This document shows positions 20,501-28,290 of a DNA stretch of 57,854 nucleotides, one piece after another. How positions within the stretch are numbered: the stretch's first letter is position 1; each line of letters opens with the position of its first letter. Source of the stretch: Verrucomicrobiia bacterium (GTDB lineage Bacteria; Verrucomicrobiota; Verrucomicrobiia; Limisphaerales; DSYF01); NCBI GenBank assembly GCA_035765895.1, contig DASTWL010000058.1:1-57854 (forward strand), written 5' to 3'. The notes beneath the pieces are model-generated. The model did no database searches. It was given only the letters and a program-made list of their open reading frames with translations, and was not told where the DNA came from. The position numbers and the translations under genes are program-made.

Positions 20501-20809
20501 AGCAAGAGCGTCGGCCTGTTCGGCGCCGGGTTGATTTTCCGCTCGGACTCGAACGCCGAAGACCTCGAAGGCTACGCGGGCGCCGGTCTCTACGACAGCG
20601 TGCTGCTGACGGAACCGCAGGAGCGGACGCTGGATTACACTTCCGAGCGGCTCGTGTGGGACGTCGCGCAGCGCGCCGGGCTGCTCGGCCAGATTGCGCG
20701 CCTCGGTGAAGTGGTGGAGCAGGCGTTTGGCGCGCCGCAGGACATCGAGGGCGCCTTCAGCCACGGGAAATTCTTCGTCGTCCAGACCCGGCCCCAGGTG
20801 GGATTGTGA
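17594..20809 (+). CDS. gwd: Alpha-glucan, water dikinase (GWD/R1-like)
   Basis: Predicted to phosphorylate glucose units in a storage glucan using ATP and water (beta-phosphate to glucan, gamma to water) through a phosphohistidine. The N-terminal ~125 residues resemble a GWD-type starch-binding module (LHWGVASRRSGQW, NRWDNNGGKDY). A helical middle follows (WMEQWHQKLHNNTTPDD). The phospho-His domain has His657 in VDLVSHVAVRARN. The C-terminal ATP-binding domain has YAFVIHTVNP-like and GLGETLVG segments, FRSDSNAEDLEGYAGAGLYDS and QDIEG...VVQTRPQ, all closely plant-R1-like. The start is GTG at 17594; a TAA lies 39 bases upstream and no ATG intervenes. Two in-frame palindromic inserts are present (residues ~457-494 and ~803-824). 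At 1071 residues it is shorter than plant GWD because it has one N-terminal module instead of two. Confidence 0.92.
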   Translation: MLDELIKNRADLWLGVEKRSHGAELEIVLRLKGAGRQVLHWGVASRRSGQWQAPAESARPPGTVSAGQQAVQTPFPAVEGERSLTLRFAEADAPRFLVFVLFNADANRWDNNGGKDYWIQLVERPTSALPLSALQERIVAGEMGPHGWTLMHRFNLCHELIDEAGDARDAWATLFVWLRYSGIRQLDWQRNYNTKPRELSHAQDRLTARLATAFIQQPTNRDLIRALLACLGRGGDGQRIRDEILQIMHRHHIKEVGGTWMEQWHQKLHNNTTPDDVVICEAYLAFLHANGDLRAYDQTLLAGGVTRERLAGFERPITQNPEWHPHLKDALLHDFGNYLVLLKSVHSGTDLFTAINAAGHLLDGGARDTLGWLLHNFQNPHVGVTDLVSGITKVRQTLHARLNHEGNAGIVKELLYLDLALEQALRTVIERAIHSGFSGEQLVDLIARATENLLLVAQASSPASSGTVPVPDGNARTGGGTPPPLAAGTAAPPDELPQCQREWQRLPAEQRFSPDWALHAKAALDRLRRAVEGQIDSAYQLLQPKAEVLGKAFEADQWVVKLFSEEVVRGQSVFLLSMLIHHFDPVLRKLAKLGDWQVISPSSAMGEVLVVESFRAVQGRRFEQPTIIVAEKVFGDEEPPEGVRAVITPSSVDLVSHVAVRARNANLLFATCYDRACFDRLKAMPGQVVELQVSATGDVLFAASAGKIPKTPARRNARPQARVAPAKPSLDVLTMAEFTKGRVGGKSWHLKELSAKLPDWLRTPRSVALPFGVFDAVLADEANAAVARRYQELRKLLEHYSQPLTPSRSPSDGERVAEGRVKGGVDSPEDRLAEMRASLLELEIPAALQAKLQALMQRTGLPAAKDWAIAAKRIKQVWASKWNDRAYFSRQARGFPHEAVQMAVLIQEVIEAEFAFVIHTVNPFTGNHDEVYAEVVPGLGETLVGNYPGRALSFVCPKKSGAPTVLAYPSKSVGLFGAGLIFRSDSNAEDLEGYAGAGLYDSVLLTEPQERTLDYTSERLVWDVAQRAGLLGQIARLGEVVEQAFGAPQDIEGAFSHGKFFVVQTRPQVGL
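18964..19075. repeat. Palindromic repeat inserted in frame in GWD (insert 1)
   Basis: A GC-rich block encoding a low-complexity Ser/Pro/Gly/Ala stretch (ASSPASSGTVPVPDGNA...). It contains a perfect 9-bp hairpin stem CCGGCACCG/CGGTGCCGG at 18987-18995 and 18999-19007, and GGCGGCG/CGCCGCC-type palindromes after it. It lies between the helical middle and the phospho-His domain. Confidence 0.8.
19997..20065. repeat. Palindromic repeat inserted in frame in GWD (insert 2)
   Basis: A perfect 12-bp stem CCCGCTCCCCAT/ATGGGGAGCGGG (20013-20024 and 20028-20039) is flanked by CCCTCACCCC on the left and CGGGTGAAGGG on the right. The outer sequence matches the start of the larger repeat at 28409-28560. 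It encodes PLTPSRSPSDGERVAEGRVK in the linker before the ATP-binding domain. Confidence 0.85.
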
Positions 20810-20810
20810 A

Positions 20811-21644
20811 ATGAAACTGCGCATTGGCAACCAGACCGCGCACTCGGCGAGTTCGATGTTGGAACCGTTTGAGTTCGCCCTGGCCAACGGCTTTACCGCA
20901 TTCGAGTTTTTCCCGGATCGCGGGCCGATGGACGCGGGCGGATGGGATGAACGGGAGGTGGATGCCGCGGCGCGGCGGGCCATCCGGCAGAGCGCGCAAG
21001 CCCAGGACGTGATGCTCACGGTGCACGCGCCGCTGGACTTCAATCCGCTGCGGAATCCCGAGGACGGCCGGCTTTACAGCACCATTGAATTCGCGCACGC
21101 CATCGGCGCGACGTTGGTGAACGTGCATCTGGATGCGCGGGACGGCGCCGGGCATTTTGTGCGCGCGCTGCGGCCGGCCTTGGTGCTGACCGCCGAGGCC
21201 GGTCTGAAACTGGCGGTGGAGAACACCGTCTGGACCGGGCCGGAGGATTTCAACGCGCTGTTCGACGCCCTGCGGCAATGTGCGGACGTGCCGACGGCGC
21301 ATGTGGGCATGTGTTTTGATCTCGGCCACGCCAATTTGTTTGAAGCCACACGCAACAACTACTGGCGCTATTTCGACGCGCTGTCGCCACGCGTCCGGGT
21401 CATTCACCTGCACCTGCACGAGAACCACGGCGACAAGGACAGCCATCTGCCGCTCTTCACCGGGCCGTCGGGCTACAACGCCACCGGCCTGGCGGGACTG
21501 TTGCGGCGGCTGCAGCAGCGGAATTTTGACGGTTGCGCGATTCTGGAGCAATGGCCCCAGCCGCCGTCGCTTCTGGTAAACGCGCGTGACGGATTGCTCA
21601 ACTTGCTTCATGCTGTGGGGGCAGCGGAGGCAAGTTTTGCATGA
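20811..21644 (+). CDS. Sugar phosphate isomerase/epimerase-like TIM-barrel protein
   Basis: A 277-residue xylose-isomerase-like (AP endonuclease 2 superfamily) barrel. Metal-ligand candidates are seen in LAVENTVW, CFDLGHANLFE, HLHLHENHGDKDSH and the C-terminal ILEQWPQ. The first strand is RIGNQTAHS. These proteins isomerise or epimerise sugars or act as related lyases; the substrate is not predictable. It starts one base after the GWD stop and its end overlaps the GH13 start (ATGA), so it is co-transcribed and probably coupled with both. Its position argues for a role in glucan-derived sugar metabolism. Confidence 0.85.
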   Translation: MKLRIGNQTAHSASSMLEPFEFALANGFTAFEFFPDRGPMDAGGWDEREVDAAARRAIRQSAQAQDVMLTVHAPLDFNPLRNPEDGRLYSTIEFAHAIGATLVNVHLDARDGAGHFVRALRPALVLTAEAGLKLAVENTVWTGPEDFNALFDALRQCADVPTAHVGMCFDLGHANLFEATRNNYWRYFDALSPRVRVIHLHLHENHGDKDSHLPLFTGPSGYNATGLAGLLRRLQQRNFDGCAILEQWPQPPSLLVNARDGLLNLLHAVGAAEASFA

Positions 21645-22915
21645 TCATCTACAACCTTTTTCCATTGTTGGCCGGCAATGTCCGGAACTGGACGCCGCAT
21701 CTGCAACGCGCCGCGGACCTGGGCTTCGACTGGGTGTTCATCAACCCGGTTCACTATCCGGGCTACTCGGGCAGCCTGTATTCGGTGAAGGATTATTTCC
21801 GGCTCAATCCGTTGTTCGTGGAAGGCACCACGCCGCGCCAGCAGGCGGCGGAATTCAAGCGGATGGCGGCGACCGCAAAGAAGCTGGGCCTGAAACTCAT
21901 GGTGGACCTCGTCGTGAGCCACTGCGCGTTTGATTCCGATCTGATTCGGCAGCATCCCAAGTGGTTCAAACACGAGCACGGCAAAATTGCGCATCCCTGG
22001 TGCATGGAGGGGGAGAAAAAGGTCGTCTGGAAGGATCTCGCGCAGTTCGATCACAAGCACACGCCGGACAAGGAGGGGTTGTTCCGGTATTTGTTCGAGG
22101 TGGTGGAGTTTTTGATCAGCCTCGGCGTGCAGGGATTTCGCGCGGACGCGGCTTACCAGGTGCCGGACGTCTTCTGGCAACGGCTCATCACCGAGACGCA
22201 CAAGAAACATCCGGGGGTGGTGTTCCTCGCCGAAACGCTGGGCTGCTCGCCGGCGCAGACGGCGCAGACCGCGCGCGCAGGTTTTGAATACATTTTCAAC
22301 AGCTCGAAATGGTGGGACTACACGAGCCCGTGGCTGCTGGAGCAATACAACCTCACCCGCGCCTTCGCCAAATCCGTGAGCTTTCCCGCCAGCCACGACA
22401 CGCCGCGGCTGGCGGGAGATTTGCCCGACGACCTCGCGGCCGTCAAACGGCAGTATCTGTTCAGCGCGCTGTTCTCGGCCGGCATCATGATGCCGATTGG
22501 CTTTGAATTTGGCTTTCGCCGCCGGCTGCATGTCGTGGACACGCGGCCGACCGATTGGGAGGAAACCGGCGTGGATTTGTCGCCGTTCATCCGCGCCGTC
22601 AACCACATCAAGGCCGCCAATCCGGTTTTTCAGGAAGACGCGCCAACCGAGGTGCTGGCGACGCAGAATCCGAACATTTTATATCTGTGGAAGGGTTCGT
22701 TGTCGGCCCGGCAGGAGGCCCTGATCATTCTCAACAAGGACCGCGCGAACAAACAGCACTTCGCCACGGACAACTTGTATCGCGACATCCAGGGCAGCGG
22801 TCCGCTCTACGACGTGTCGCCGGAATATCCGTTGGATTACCTGCCCACGCCTTACGAATACGGTTTGCGGCCGAGCCAGGTCATCGTGCTGGTCACCAAA
22901 CCGGGCAAAGCGTGA
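21641..22915 (+). CDS. Alpha-amylase-family (GH13) enzyme
   Basis: A 424-residue GH13 barrel without a signal peptide, so cytoplasmic. Motifs are GFDWVFINPVHYPGYSGSLYSV (start of barrel), MVDLVVSHCAFDS, the nucleophile Asp in GVQGFRADAAYQVP, the acid Glu in VFLAETLG, and the third carboxylate in ASHDTPRLAG. A short C-terminal beta domain follows. Members of this fold hydrolyse or transfer alpha-glucan chains. The barrel opening (LAGNVRNWTPHLQRAADLG) resembles intracellular maltosyl- or glucan-transferring GH13 subfamilies, but no specific activity can be claimed. It is the third gene of the GWD operon, so a role in remodelling phosphorylated glucan is plausible inference. Confidence 0.88.
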   Translation: MIIYNLFPLLAGNVRNWTPHLQRAADLGFDWVFINPVHYPGYSGSLYSVKDYFRLNPLFVEGTTPRQQAAEFKRMAATAKKLGLKLMVDLVVSHCAFDSDLIRQHPKWFKHEHGKIAHPWCMEGEKKVVWKDLAQFDHKHTPDKEGLFRYLFEVVEFLISLGVQGFRADAAYQVPDVFWQRLITETHKKHPGVVFLAETLGCSPAQTAQTARAGFEYIFNSSKWWDYTSPWLLEQYNLTRAFAKSVSFPASHDTPRLAGDLPDDLAAVKRQYLFSALFSAGIMMPIGFEFGFRRRLHVVDTRPTDWEETGVDLSPFIRAVNHIKAANPVFQEDAPTEVLATQNPNILYLWKGSLSARQEALIILNKDRANKQHFATDNLYRDIQGSGPLYDVSPEYPLDYLPTPYEYGLRPSQVIVLVTKPGKA

Positions 22916-22948
22916 AAGACAGCGCGCCAACGCCTCAAGCGGGGCAAC

Positions 22949-22966
22949 GGCCGGGCGATCCCGGCC
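22949..22966. terminator. Short hairpin between convergent GH13 and ygiQ
   Basis: A perfect 7-bp stem GGCCGGG/CCCGGCC around CGAT lies between two convergent genes. No T-run follows on either strand, so termination is only suggested by position. Confidence 0.35.
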
Positions 22967-22969
22967 GGC

Positions 22970-24784
22970 TCACCAGTTCGGGGCGTCTTCCTCGTCGTCC
23001 GTGGCCATGACGGCCAGCGGCTTTTTCGGCCACGCCGGCTTGCGCTGGCCGGCGCAGGCGCTGCCCGTTCGCTGATTCGGCGCCAGTGCCTGCCGTTGGC
23101 GGTAACGTTCACCCGCGTTGCGCGCGACGGTGATCGGCTTGCCGGTGTCGTAGTCGAGCCCGGTCACATACATCGCGGTCGCGGGCATCAATGGCAGCGG
23201 AATGAAGTCCTGCACCTGCTGGAGATTCCAGTTGGACTTCTTCAGGAATTTTTCCACCACGCCCATTTCCTGGTCGCCGCAGCCGGGAAAGCTCGAAATG
23301 AAATACGGCACGAGGTATTGCTCCTTGCCCGCCGCCTTGCTCTCTTCGCGAAACAGTTCCTGAAAGCGTTCGAAGGGAACGGCCGGCTTGCGCATGCGTT
23401 TGAGCACGTCGGGATGCAGGTGTTCCGGTGCGACCTTGAGGTGGCCGGAAACGTGGTGGTGGATGAGTTCCTTCAAATACTCCGGTGTGCGGAACGCCAC
23501 GTCCATGCGGATGCCGGACTGGATGTGAACGTGCTTCACGCCTTCGGCCTGGCGGGCCGCGCGCATGAGCTGGATGGCCGGGTCGCTCTCCACGTGGAAC
23601 TTGCTGCAGATCGTCGGATGCAGGCAGCTTGGGCGCCGGCAGACTTTGCACGCGTCCTCCACGTCGTTTTCGCAGCCGTAGAGATTGGCCGTCGGCCCGC
23701 CGAGATCGGAAATGGTGCCGCGAAAATCCGGTGATTCGCTCATCTGCCGGACCTCCTTCAGGATGGATTCCTGGCTGCGGCTCGTGAGGAATTTGCCCTG
23801 GTGCACGCCAATCCCGCAGAATGTGCAGCCGGCCGGACAGCCGCGCACGACCGTCACGGAATCCTTGATCATTGTGAACGCCGGAATCGGCTTCTGGTAG
23901 ATGGGGTGCGGCCGCCGTGCGAAGGGCAGGTCATACAACGCATCCATCTCCGGACCTTTCAGCGGGAACGCGGGGGATTCGATGACCACCGCGCGGTCGC
24001 CGTGTCGCTGCACCAGCACCCGGCCGTTGAACGGGCTTTGCTCGCGCTCGACGATTTTGGTGATGGGCGTGATGAGGTTCTTGTCCTGCAGCAGCGCGTC
24101 GTAGCTGGGCAGCTCCAGCAGTTTGCTGAAATCCAGCGCCGCCGTGGCCTTGGCGCCGAGCAACCGTGCCGTGCCGCGGATGCCCGCGAGGTCCCGTCCG
24201 GCGTTCAGCCGCTGGGCGATTTCCCGCGCCGCATTTTCGCCCATGCCAAAGACGAGCAGGTCCGCCTTGGCATCGAGCAGGATCGAAGGTTTGAAGCCGT
24301 CGGACCAATAATCATAATGCGCCACGCGCCGCAGGCTGGCCTCGACGCCGCCGAGCACGATGGGCAGGCCGGGGAACGCGCGCCGGGCGAGCTGGGCGTA
24401 AACGACGGCGGCGTGATTGGGACGCTGGCCAATCCGACCTTCCTCACTATAGGCATCCTCGCGGCGCTTGTGGCGCGCGGCGGTGTAGTTCGACACCATC
24501 GAATCCAAATTGCCCGCCGTGACGCCGCAAAACAAGCGGGGCCGGCCCATCACTTTCAAGGCTTCGGCGTTGCGCCAGTCGGGCTGGGCGATGATGCCGA
24601 CGCGGAAGCCATCCGCTTCCAGCACGCGCCCGATGACGGCCGCGCCAAAGCTCGGATGATCGATGTAGGCGTCCCCGGTGATGAGGAGCACATCGAGCTG
24701 TTCCCAGCCCCGCGCGTCCATGTCCGCGCGCGAGATGGGGAGGAATTGGGGGGTTCCGGCTGGCATTGAATTCAACTTCATCAT
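22970..24784 (-). CDS. ygiQ: YgiQ-family radical SAM protein
   Basis: A 604-residue radical-SAM enzyme of the YgiQ group. The N-terminal domain ([22 protein letters not shown]) is B12-binding-like in fold. The radical-SAM cluster motif is [13 protein letters not shown], with the expected C-x3-C-x2-C spacing. Cysteine-rich segments follow ([20 protein letters not shown]), then the family end [21 protein letters not shown]. The C-terminal tail is basic then acidic (DDEEDAPNW). The reaction catalysed by YgiQ is not established. Two adjacent Met codons (24784, 24781) could start it. Confidence 0.93.
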   Translation of the reverse strand: MMKLNSMPAGTPQFLPISRADMDARGWEQLDVLLITGDAYIDHPSFGAAVIGRVLEADGFRVGIIAQPDWRNAEALKVMGRPRLFCGVTAGNLDSMVSNYTAARHKRREDAYSEEGRIGQRPNHAAVVYAQLARRAFPGLPIVLGGVEASLRRVAHYDYWSDGFKPSILLDAKADLLVFGMGENAAREIAQRLNAGRDLAGIRGTARLLGAKATAALDFSKLLELPSYDALLQDKNLITPITKIVEREQSPFNGRVLVQRHGDRAVVIESPAFPLKGPEMDALYDLPFARRPHPIYQKPIPAFTMIKDSVTVVRGCPAGCTFCGIGVHQGKFLTSRSQESILKEVRQMSESPDFRGTISDLGGPTANLYGCENDVEDACKVCRRPSCLHPTICSKFHVESDPAIQLMRAARQAEGVKHVHIQSGIRMDVAFRTPEYLKELIHHHVSGHLKVAPEHLHPDVLKRMRKPAVPFERFQELFREESKAAGKEQYLVPYFISSFPGCGDQEMGVVEKFLKKSNWNLQQVQDFIPLPLMPATAMYVTGLDYDTGKPITVARNAGERYRQRQALAPNQRTGSACAGQRKPAWPKKPLAVMATDDEEDAPNW

Positions 24785-24878
24785 CCTGCAATAACGGGCT
24801 TCAGCCTTGCACAGGAATGAAGTTATTCCAACTCACAATCGCGGGAAAAGGCGGCCGGGCCAAACCCTTCATCACCGG

Positions 24879-26330
24879 TTACTTGCCCGCCGACAACGCC
24901 TGGAGCGCGGCTTCGTAAACCATCCTAAGCGGGACGCCGGCTTGGGCAGCCGCCGCGCGGCACGACTCAAATTCCGGTGCGGCCTGAACGATTTCCTCGT
25001 TCAGCCGTCCCAGCTTGACGGTGATTTCGCCGTAGGGCGTCGCCGCCTGGATCAACTCGCGCCGCAGCTTGCGCCGCTCGGCCAGCGTGCGTCGCACCCC
25101 AAAGGCGGTCGTTTCGCGCAGGAGCATTTCCGAGAACCGGTCGGCATCCGCCTCCGCACACAGCACGGTCAGCAACACGGCGGGCCGGTTCTTCTTCATC
25201 TGGATCGGCGTGTGGAACACATCCAGCGCGCCGGCGGCCAGCGCCCTTTCCACGAAGGCGCCGAGCCATTCGCCGCTGATGTCGTCGAGATTGGTCTCAA
25301 GCACCGCGATGGTGTCGGTCTCCCAATCGATCGCGGCGGGCGGATTGAGGCGGGCGGATGCCGCGGGCGAAGTTTCCGTTACCCAGGGCGCGGGCGCCGG
25401 GCTCTCGGGCTGTTCGGCGTCCGGCGTTTCGGGTTCCGCGCGGTGCGTTTCCCCCAGCACCGCCCGCAGCACATTGGGGCGCGTCTGGTTGTCGCGCGTG
25501 CCGAGTCCGAAGCCGACCTTTTCCGCGACCAGCTCCTGCATCGGCCCGAAGCTTTCGGCGAATTCGGCCAGCAGCGCGGCGCCGGTCGGCGTGACGAGTT
25601 CATGCGGCTCCTCGCATTGCGTGACGGAAATGCCCCGCGCGCCGAGAATGCCCAGCGTTGCCGGCGTGGGCAGCGGAAACCGGCCGTGCGCGCAATTCAC
25701 CCAGCCGCTGCCTTCCTGCACGGGCGCGGCCAGCACGCGCGGCCGGCCGAGCAGTTCCAGCGCGATGCACGCGCCCACAATGTCCACGATGGAATCCACG
25801 GCGCCGACTTCGTGAAAGTGCACCTGTTCCGGCGGTTTGCCGTGCACCTGGCCTTCGGCCACCGCGATGCGATGGAAGACCGCGATGGCCTTTTCCTTAA
25901 CCCATTCCGAAAGCGCGCTGCGCGAGATGAGCTCGCAAATATCGGTGAAGTTGCGTTCGTGCGAATGCTCAGGTTGGGCCGGGCTGGTGGCGACCGGATT
26001 GTATTTGGTGAAGGAGGCGTTCAAAATTTTCGCCCCGCTGCGTTTCGGCTTGGCGGGCGGATGCACGTGCGGCACTGCATGTGGATGAGGATGGGGATGC
26101 GGGTGCGCGTGAGAATGGCCATGATTGGCGGGCGATTCCAGATGGACGTCGAATTTGGTGCCGGCGATGCCGGACTTCTCCTTCCGGGCGACGCGCAGGT
26201 GATAACCGTTCACCCCCAGCTTGGCGATTTCGTGTTCGAGCTGGTGCGCATCCACGCCCAGATCGATCAGCGCGGCAATGAACATGTCGCCGCTGATGCC
26301 GCTGAAGATGTCGAGGTAGAGGGTTTTCAT
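24879..26330 (-). CDS. larC: Nickel-pincer cofactor biosynthesis protein LarC
   Basis: Inserts nickel into the pyridinium dithiocarboxylate pincer cofactor, using CTP in the characterised enzyme. The N-terminus LYLDIFSGISGDMFIAALIDLG is the LarC signature. A His-rich stretch (HGHSHAHPHPHPHPHA) near residues 70-90 is the expected nickel-binding loop. The HFHEVGAVDSIVDIVG-like core and the C-terminal PYGEITVKLGR follow. In some lactobacilli LarC is made by a programmed frameshift, but here it is a single 483-codon frame. A Pro/Ala/Thr-rich linker lies near residues 295-340. It lies downstream of larB on the same strand. Confidence 0.95.
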   Translation of the reverse strand: MKTLYLDIFSGISGDMFIAALIDLGVDAHQLEHEIAKLGVNGYHLRVARKEKSGIAGTKFDVHLESPANHGHSHAHPHPHPHPHAVPHVHPPAKPKRSGAKILNASFTKYNPVATSPAQPEHSHERNFTDICELISRSALSEWVKEKAIAVFHRIAVAEGQVHGKPPEQVHFHEVGAVDSIVDIVGACIALELLGRPRVLAAPVQEGSGWVNCAHGRFPLPTPATLGILGARGISVTQCEEPHELVTPTGAALLAEFAESFGPMQELVAEKVGFGLGTRDNQTRPNVLRAVLGETHRAEPETPDAEQPESPAPAPWVTETSPAASARLNPPAAIDWETDTIAVLETNLDDISGEWLGAFVERALAAGALDVFHTPIQMKKNRPAVLLTVLCAEADADRFSEMLLRETTAFGVRRTLAERRKLRRELIQAATPYGEITVKLGRLNEEIVQAAPEFESCRAAAAQAGVPLRMVYEAALQALSAGK

Positions 26331-26424
26331 GGGAGGGGTGAATGAGTTGCAAAAGCGAAAGGTTTAATCAGTCCAATGGCGGATGCAGTCGGCATGACTC
26401 AGGCAACTCTTTCGCTCATGTAAC

Positions 26425-27201
26425 TCATTTAACTGCTGCACTGTTTTGGCTGGCCGCCAGCGCATTGACCTGGCTGGCGGCGAACCCGGCGCCAAAGCCG
26501 TTGTCAATGTTCACCACGGTCACGCCGCTGCCGCAACTGTTCAGCATGCCCAGCAACGCGGCCAGTCCGCCGAAGCTGGCGCCGTAACCGATGCTCGTCG
26601 GGACGGCGATCACGGGCCGGGCCACCAGGCCCGCGACCACGCTTGGCAACGCACCTTCCATGCCAGCGACCACGACGAGGACGTTTGCGCGCTGGATGGT
26701 TTCCAGCCGGGCCAGCAGGCGATGCAACCCGGCGACGCCAACATCCCAGATGCGTTCAACCCGATTGCCCATGATCTCGGCGGTAAGTGCCGCCTCCTCG
26801 GCCACGGGCAAATCGCTGGTGCCCGCGCAAATCACGGCCACCGTGCCCGGGCGTTTGGGCAGGGGCGTTTTCTCAATGGTGAGGCAACGGCCCACTTCAT
26901 GGTGAACGGCCGCCTTGAACTTGCGGCAAACGGCCCGGGCTTGCTCGGGCGTGACGCGGGTCACCAGCACGCGGCCGTTGTGCTCCACCAGCTTGGCGGC
27001 GATTTTCACGACCTGCGCCGGGGTTTTGCCCGCGCCAAAGATGACCTCGGGAAACCCGTTGCGCAGCGCGCGGTGCGTATCGACGGAGGCAAAGCCGAGA
27101 TTCGCCACGGGCGCGGCTTGAAAGGCTTGGAGCACGGTTTCGCGGCTGGCCTGGCCCGCACGAAACTTCTCGAGCAACTGGGTGGCTTCAGATGTCGTCA
27201 C
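26425..27201 (-). CDS. larB: Nickel-pincer cofactor biosynthesis protein LarB
   Basis: Carboxylates and hydrolyses nicotinic acid adenine dinucleotide, the first step of pincer cofactor synthesis. It has an N-terminal helical segment (ATQLLEKFRAG) followed by a PurE-like Rossmann domain: AVICAGTSDLPVAEEA, VVAGMEGALPSVVAGLV, AVPTSIGYGASFGGLAALL and NIDNGFGAG. The start is uncertain. The GTG at 27201 gives 258 residues, typical for LarB; a TTG 18 codons upstream is less likely. The 223-base open frame reaches back into nothing conserved. The larB-larC order is conventional; larA and larE are not in the window. Confidence 0.94.
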   Translation of the reverse strand: MTTSEATQLLEKFRAGQASRETVLQAFQAAPVANLGFASVDTHRALRNGFPEVIFGAGKTPAQVVKIAAKLVEHNGRVLVTRVTPEQARAVCRKFKAAVHHEVGRCLTIEKTPLPKRPGTVAVICAGTSDLPVAEEAALTAEIMGNRVERIWDVGVAGLHRLLARLETIQRANVLVVVAGMEGALPSVVAGLVARPVIAVPTSIGYGASFGGLAALLGMLNSCGSGVTVVNIDNGFGAGFAASQVNALAASQNSAAVK

Positions 27202-27287
27202 GCGCGCACCATGCCACAGCTTACGCCATCGGTCACGCTGCAAACTCGCCGCCAAAACGACGGCGGCCGCACCAGTTCGTGGGGCGG

Positions 27288-28265
27288 CTACGCCTGCCGA
27301 AACTCCTGCACGCTGCGCACGAAATCATCCGGGACACCGAAGTCAAAGCGCTGGGCGCTGGTCATTTCGAGGGCGAGATAGCCTTCGCGCTGGCGCTGGA
27401 TTTCCTGGGCGCGCGTCAGTTGGAATTCGCCGTTGTCGCGCACGTTGTCGCGGATCATTTCGGCGAGGATGTCGTAGATGCTGGGCGCGAGCAGGTGCAT
27501 GCCGAACCAGCCCAGCCACGTCCCGGCGGGCAAACCATCCACGTGCAACTGCTGCTTCGCCACGGCCACGGCGGGCTTCTCGATGATGAGCGAAATGTCA
27601 ATCAATCGCGGATTCTCAGCGCGCCGTCTGCCGGCGATGGTGCCGTAGCCTTTCAACTCTTCCGTCGAAATGCGGTTCACCGCCGACACCGAACGGCCGC
27701 CGCTGACGCCGGCCATTTGCGCCAGTTCGACGAAGGGTGAAACGATGCTTGTTTCAGGGAGCGGAGCGCGGCCGTCCTCGGCCGCAGCGGTTTGATTGCA
27801 GTTGGACGTGCTGCGGCTGGGGACAGCCGCGGTCCGTTTCGCACGGAACAGGTGATCGCCGAGGCAAAGGAGGACAGGTTCGCCGTTCGCAAAAGCTTTG
27901 CTTTGGAACACGGCATGACCGTAGCCGTCCTGCGTGGTTTGCACCGCGAACGAGACACGCTGGGCAAAGCCGCGCATCTGCTCGGCTTCGCGCAGGAGCG
28001 CCGGATATTTGGCGAGGCGCTTGAGGTAATCGTCGCCGGGGCCGTTCAAGTAGGCGCGGATCATCTCGTCCTCGCCGGGCTGGACGATGATGCAGAGCTC
28101 GCGGATGCCGGCGGCTTCGAGTTCCAGCAGGTGGTAATGGAACAGCGCGCGCGCGATGCCGTCGGGGCCGACGACGGGGAACAGTTCCTTCTTCACCGCG
28201 TGCGACGCGGGAAAGTGGCGTGTGCCGAGTCCGGCCACGGGGATGACGGCTTTGCGGATGATCAT
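27288..28265 (-). CDS. galU: UTP-glucose-1-phosphate uridylyltransferase (GalU-like) with repeat-derived insert
   Basis: Makes UDP-glucose from glucose-1-phosphate and UTP. The N-terminal nucleotide-binding motif MIIRKAVIPVAGLGTRHFPASH is the bacterial GalU signature, followed by KKELFPVVG, IIVQPGEDEM and LLCLGDHLF. Immediately after this strand about 30 residues (KRTAAVPSRSTSNCNQTAAAEDG...) have no counterpart in usual GalU and are encoded by two inverted REP-like hairpins. The rest (EELKGYGTIAG, LIIEKP, GWFGMHLLAPSIYDIL) is normal. The start at 28265 is at the conserved motif. Whether the insert impairs activity cannot be told; its place matches a surface loop. Total 325 residues. Confidence 0.9.
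   Translation of the reverse strand: MIIRKAVIPVAGLGTRHFPASHAVKKELFPVVGPDGIARALFHYHLLELEAAGIRELCIIVQPGEDEMIRAYLNGPGDDYLKRLAKYPALLREAEQMRGFAQRVSFAVQTTQDGYGHAVFQSKAFANGEPVLLCLGDHLFRAKRTAAVPSRSTSNCNQTAAAEDGRAPLPETSIVSPFVELAQMAGVSGGRSVSAVNRISTEELKGYGTIAGRRRAENPRLIDISLIIEKPAVAVAKQQLHVDGLPAGTWLGWFGMHLLAPSIYDILAEMIRDNVRDNGEFQLTRAQEIQRQREGYLALEMTSAQRFDFGVPDDFVRSVQEFRQA
27763..27835. repeat. Inverted pair of REP-like hairpins inside galU
   Basis: Element one (27763-27788) has a GGAGC foot and stem GCGGCCG/CGGCCGC. Element two (27810-27835, opposite strand) has a GGACC foot and stem GCGGCT/AGCCGC. Read in the same direction the two are near-identical in layout, so they form a pair like those beside the RAYT gene, with similar foot and hairpin length but a different stem. 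Confidence 0.8.
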
Positions 28266-28290
28266 GGGAAGAATGAGGAAGGGGGAAGAT

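Noticed and set aside
26070-26115. Short tandem GTGGATG/GGATG pattern that looks like a microsatellite
   Set aside because: It is the coding sequence of the His/Pro-rich nickel-binding loop of LarC.
24807-26345. 512-codon plus-strand frame opposite larC
   Set aside because: Mirror frame of larC; composition is Arg/Gly/His-rich as expected of a GC-driven shadow.
27202-27255. TTG start giving LarB 18 extra residues
   Set aside because: The extra residues are not like other LarB N-termini, and a GTG at 27201 gives the normal length.
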